Assembly (NCBI GenBank): GCA_022651385.1
Contig: JALCQR010000008.1
Location: forward strand, 62,001-126,000
DNA: 64,000 nucleotides
Source of the DNA: Clostridia bacterium
GTDB taxonomy: Bacteria; Bacillota; Clostridia; Lachnospirales; Anaerotignaceae
Direction: 5' to 3'
Shown: positions 62,114 to 64,000 of the stretch, piece by piece
How positions within the stretch are numbered: position 1 is the stretch's first letter
Layout: each line of letters starts with the position of its first letter
Notes under the pieces: model-generated
The model's database searches: none
Told to the model about the DNA's origin: nothing
The model's input: the letters and a program-made list of their open reading frames with translations, nothing else
Position numbers and translations under genes: made by a program

Positions 62114-63381
62114 TGGTAGCAGCAGTTCTTTTTATAACCCTTGCGGTACTTATTATTTTAAACATACCTATTGCTGTTGCTCTTGGTTTATCAAGCGCAG
62201 TAACTTTACTATATGCGGGATTCCCTCTTTCATCTGTTCCATCAATATTACAGGCTACGGTTCAGAAGTTTTCACTTCTTACAATTCCGCTTTTTGTTCT
62301 TGCCGGTGCTATTATGGATAAGGGTGGTATTTCAAAAAGACTTATAAATCTTGCAAACAGCTTGATTGGTCCTGTTTATGGCGGACTTGGCTATGTTTCT
62401 GTTATTGCTGCTATGTTTTTTGCCGCAATTTCAGGTTCAGGCACGGCCACCGTTGCTGCTATGGGTTCAATACTTATTCCCGCAATGACGAAACAAGGAT
62501 ATGACGCAGGTTTCTCCAGTGCGCTTTCCGCTATTTCTGGATCGCTTGGAACTGTAATTCCCCCAAGCATAACATTTATTATATACGGCATGATAACCGG
62601 AGAATCAATCGGAGATCTTTTCCTTGCCGGCATAATTCCAGGCTGTATCTTTGCTGCTATACTTTGTATTACAGTTTTTATTCAGGCTAAAAAGTATGGA
62701 TGGAAAAGTAATGAAAAAAGAGCAAGCAAAAAGGATATTTTAAAATGTTTTGTTGATGCACTCTGGGGGTTCATAAGTCCTATAATTGTTCTTGGAGGCA
62801 TATATGCTGGTATATTTACACCAACAGAGGCAGCATCGGTTGCTGTTGTTTACAGTTTTATAATAAGCACTTTTGTTTATAAAGAGCTTAATTTTGAAAA
62901 AGTAAGAGCAGCTTTGTTTTCAACAGCAAAAACTACGGGCATTATTCTTCTGATAATAATGAATGCAGGTGTATTTTCTTGGGTTCTTACTCAGCAGGGT
63001 ATCGCCGCACAGCTTACAGAACTTGCAATTGGACTTACATCAAATAAATACATAATGCTTATCGTAATCAATATTGTATTCCTTGCAGCTGGATGTGTAA
63101 TGGACAATACAAGTGCAATGTATATTCTTGTGCCAATAATTATGCCTATTGCTCAGGCTTTAGGAATTAATATGGTTCACCTTGGTGTTGTAATTGTTCT
63201 TAATCTTTCTATAGGACAGGTTACTCCTCCTGTCGGGCCAAATCTTTATGTTGCTGCAGATATTGGTAAAGTGAAATTCGAGGAAATATGCCACAAGATA
63301 GTGCCTCTTCTTATTATGTCTATATTGGCACTCTTTGTAGTAACTTATATACCTGCATTTTCAACATTTTTTATAAAATAA
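62113..63381 (+). CDS. dctM: TRAP transporter large permease (DctM family)
   Basis: This 422-residue protein has about 12 membrane segments and DctM signatures: SLLTIPLFVLAGAIMDKGG, AISGSGTATVAAMGSI and GQVTPPVGPNLYVA. It is the channel subunit of the tripartite transporter, using a sodium gradient. GGAGG lies a few bases before the ATG. Confidence 0.93.
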   Translation: MVAAVLFITLAVLIILNIPIAVALGLSSAVTLLYAGFPLSSVPSILQATVQKFSLLTIPLFVLAGAIMDKGGISKRLINLANSLIGPVYGGLGYVSVIAAMFFAAISGSGTATVAAMGSILIPAMTKQGYDAGFSSALSAISGSLGTVIPPSITFIIYGMITGESIGDLFLAGIIPGCIFAAILCITVFIQAKKYGWKSNEKRASKKDILKCFVDALWGFISPIIVLGGIYAGIFTPTEAASVAVVYSFIISTFVYKELNFEKVRAALFSTAKTTGIILLIIMNAGVFSWVLTQQGIAAQLTELAIGLTSNKYIMLIVINIVFLAAGCVMDNTSAMYILVPIIMPIAQALGINMVHLGVVIVLNLSIGQVTPPVGPNLYVAADIGKVKFEEICHKIVPLLIMSILALFVVTYIPAFSTFFIK

Positions 63382-63456
63382 ACTATTTTATTGAATAAAA
63401 AACTTTTGCAAATATTTCGACATAAAAATTTTATAGCTTTAAATTTTACACTTACA

Positions 63457-63486
63457 TTGTATTTTATAATTGCTAAATGATATAAT
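63457..63486 (+). promoter_or_regulatory. Promoter of the GntR-family gene
   Basis: TTGTAT (63457-63462), an 18-bp spacer and TATAAT (63481-63486) lie 38 bp before the TTG start codon. Confidence 0.65.
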
Positions 63487-63523
63487 TTACAAAAAAGAAA
63501 ATAAAAAAGAGGAGTAATTTATA

Positions 63524-64000
63524 TTGGAAAAAAATATTTTTGATTCACCTATTTCAAATAAATCTGTTGTTGACAGAATAGTAGACCAAATTACACAAGC
63601 GATAATATCCGGTGACTTAAAACCAGGAGATAAAATACCAACAGAAGTAGAAATCTGCGAGTCATTGCATGTTGGAAGAAATTCTGTTAGGGAGGCTATT
63701 AAAGTATTAGAGACATTTGGAGTTGTATACATAAAGCGAGCAGAAGGAACTTTTGTAAGCAGTAGTTTTAACAGAAAAATGCTTGACTATATGCTTTATG
63801 GAATTATACTTCAAAAAGACTCTAATTGCGAAATAATTGAACTAAGGCATGTTTTCGATATAGGAATACTCTACGATGCTATAGAAAAAATTAATGATGC
63901 TAAGATTGCTAAGATTGAGGAAAGTTTAGATGAGATGGAAAAAATATTAGCAAATAAAAACGCAACTATTAAAGAAATTTTGGATACAGATCTTTCATTT
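63524..64000 (+). CDS. FadR/GntR-family transcriptional regulator, partial (runs off the window end)
   Basis: The first 159 residues are visible. The start is a TTG with AGAGGAG 9 bp before it. The N-terminal winged helix (AIISGDLKPGDKIPTEVEICESLHVGRNSVREAIKVLETFGV) is typical of GntR, and the following FCD-type helices (ELRHVFDIG) place it in the FadR subfamily, which senses small carboxylates. It follows the TRAP operon and is its likely repressor, with a candidate site at 59782-59804. Confidence 0.9.
   Translation, partial: MEKNIFDSPISNKSVVDRIVDQITQAIISGDLKPGDKIPTEVEICESLHVGRNSVREAIKVLETFGVVYIKRAEGTFVSSSFNRKMLDYMLYGIILQKDSNCEIIELRHVFDIGILYDAIEKINDAKIAKIEESLDEMEKILANKNATIKEILDTDLSF

Noticed and set aside
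1-64000. CRISPR arrays, tRNA or rRNA genes, insertion sequences, prophage
   Set aside because: No regularly spaced repeats, tRNA-like cloverleaf sequences, transposases, integrases or phage structural genes were seen.

Overview
The window is AT-rich DNA from an anaerobic, low-GC Firmicute of the class Clostridia. The signs are A-rich leaders with strong AGGAGG ribosome sites, many 4Fe-4S and radical-SAM proteins, a SCIFF-maturase-type enzyme, a 4-hydroxybutyrate-dehydrogenase-type alcohol dehydrogenase, an SLH-anchored surface protein and Firmicute-type signalling proteins. The species cannot be fixed from the sequence. No tRNA, rRNA, CRISPR array, phage or insertion sequence was seen.

Region 1 (1-8.7 kb, all minus strand) is a metal-sulfur cluster region: two MinD ATPases with ferredoxin inserts, a NifX/orange-protein-like protein, an Mrp ATPase, a SCIFF-maturase-like radical SAM enzyme with no visible peptide substrate, a DUF134 HTH protein, DUF89 and DUF1847 proteins, a COG0731 radical SAM enzyme, two DUF5320 proteins and a small ferredoxin. 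Three of its promoters have the same layout: TTGACA, a 17-bp spacer and a -10 box, with a TTATGnnCATAA-type site placed against the -35 box. This looks like a small dedicated regulon, with the DUF134 protein as candidate regulator.

Region 2 (8.7-12 kb) is a zinc-type ABC transporter operon (znuA-znuC-znuB-fur/zur) with a 21-bp palindrome directly after the -10 box. Region 3 (12-26 kb) is a catabolic locus. On the minus strand are a four-component FAD/Fe-S amine oxidoreductase, an FAD amine-oxidase subunit, a creatininase-family amidohydrolase, an M20 peptidase and a 4-hydroxybutyrate-type dehydrogenase. Divergent from these are a PucR regulator and a complete Dpp-type peptide/opine transporter whose leader contains a terminator. 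The substrate is probably an N-substituted amino acid or peptide, but the sequence does not name it.

Region 4 (26-35.7 kb) holds a GtrA/GtrB/GT-C-like membrane glycosylation operon and a sigma-54-controlled operon (SDR, two unrecognised proteins, LarA-family protein). The latter has a clear GG-N10-GC promoter, two matched 16-bp upstream inverted repeats, and the PAS/sigma-54 activator next door. Region 5 (35.8-47.6 kb) has a MarR regulator with a 47-bp palindromic promoter, a LytS/LytTR pair next to a CstA/BtsT-type pyruvate transporter with 21-bp-spaced direct repeats, and a TetR-controlled RND efflux system. The RND adaptor gene is broken by a 7-bp tandem duplication.

Region 6 (47-58.6 kb) is a cell-surface and signalling block: a 1632-residue SLH adhesin-like protein, a receiver domain that has lost its phosphorylation site, a receiver-BTAD regulator, and a 1028-residue double kinase. 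The promoter of the pseudo-receiver/adhesin unit carries three 11-bp-spaced direct repeats, as expected for a BTAD/SARP-type regulator. Region 7 (58.8-64 kb) has a ferredoxin, then an Asp/Glu-racemase-fold enzyme lacking its second catalytic cysteine, a TRAP transporter (DctP-Q-M) and the start of a FadR-type GntR regulator at the window edge.
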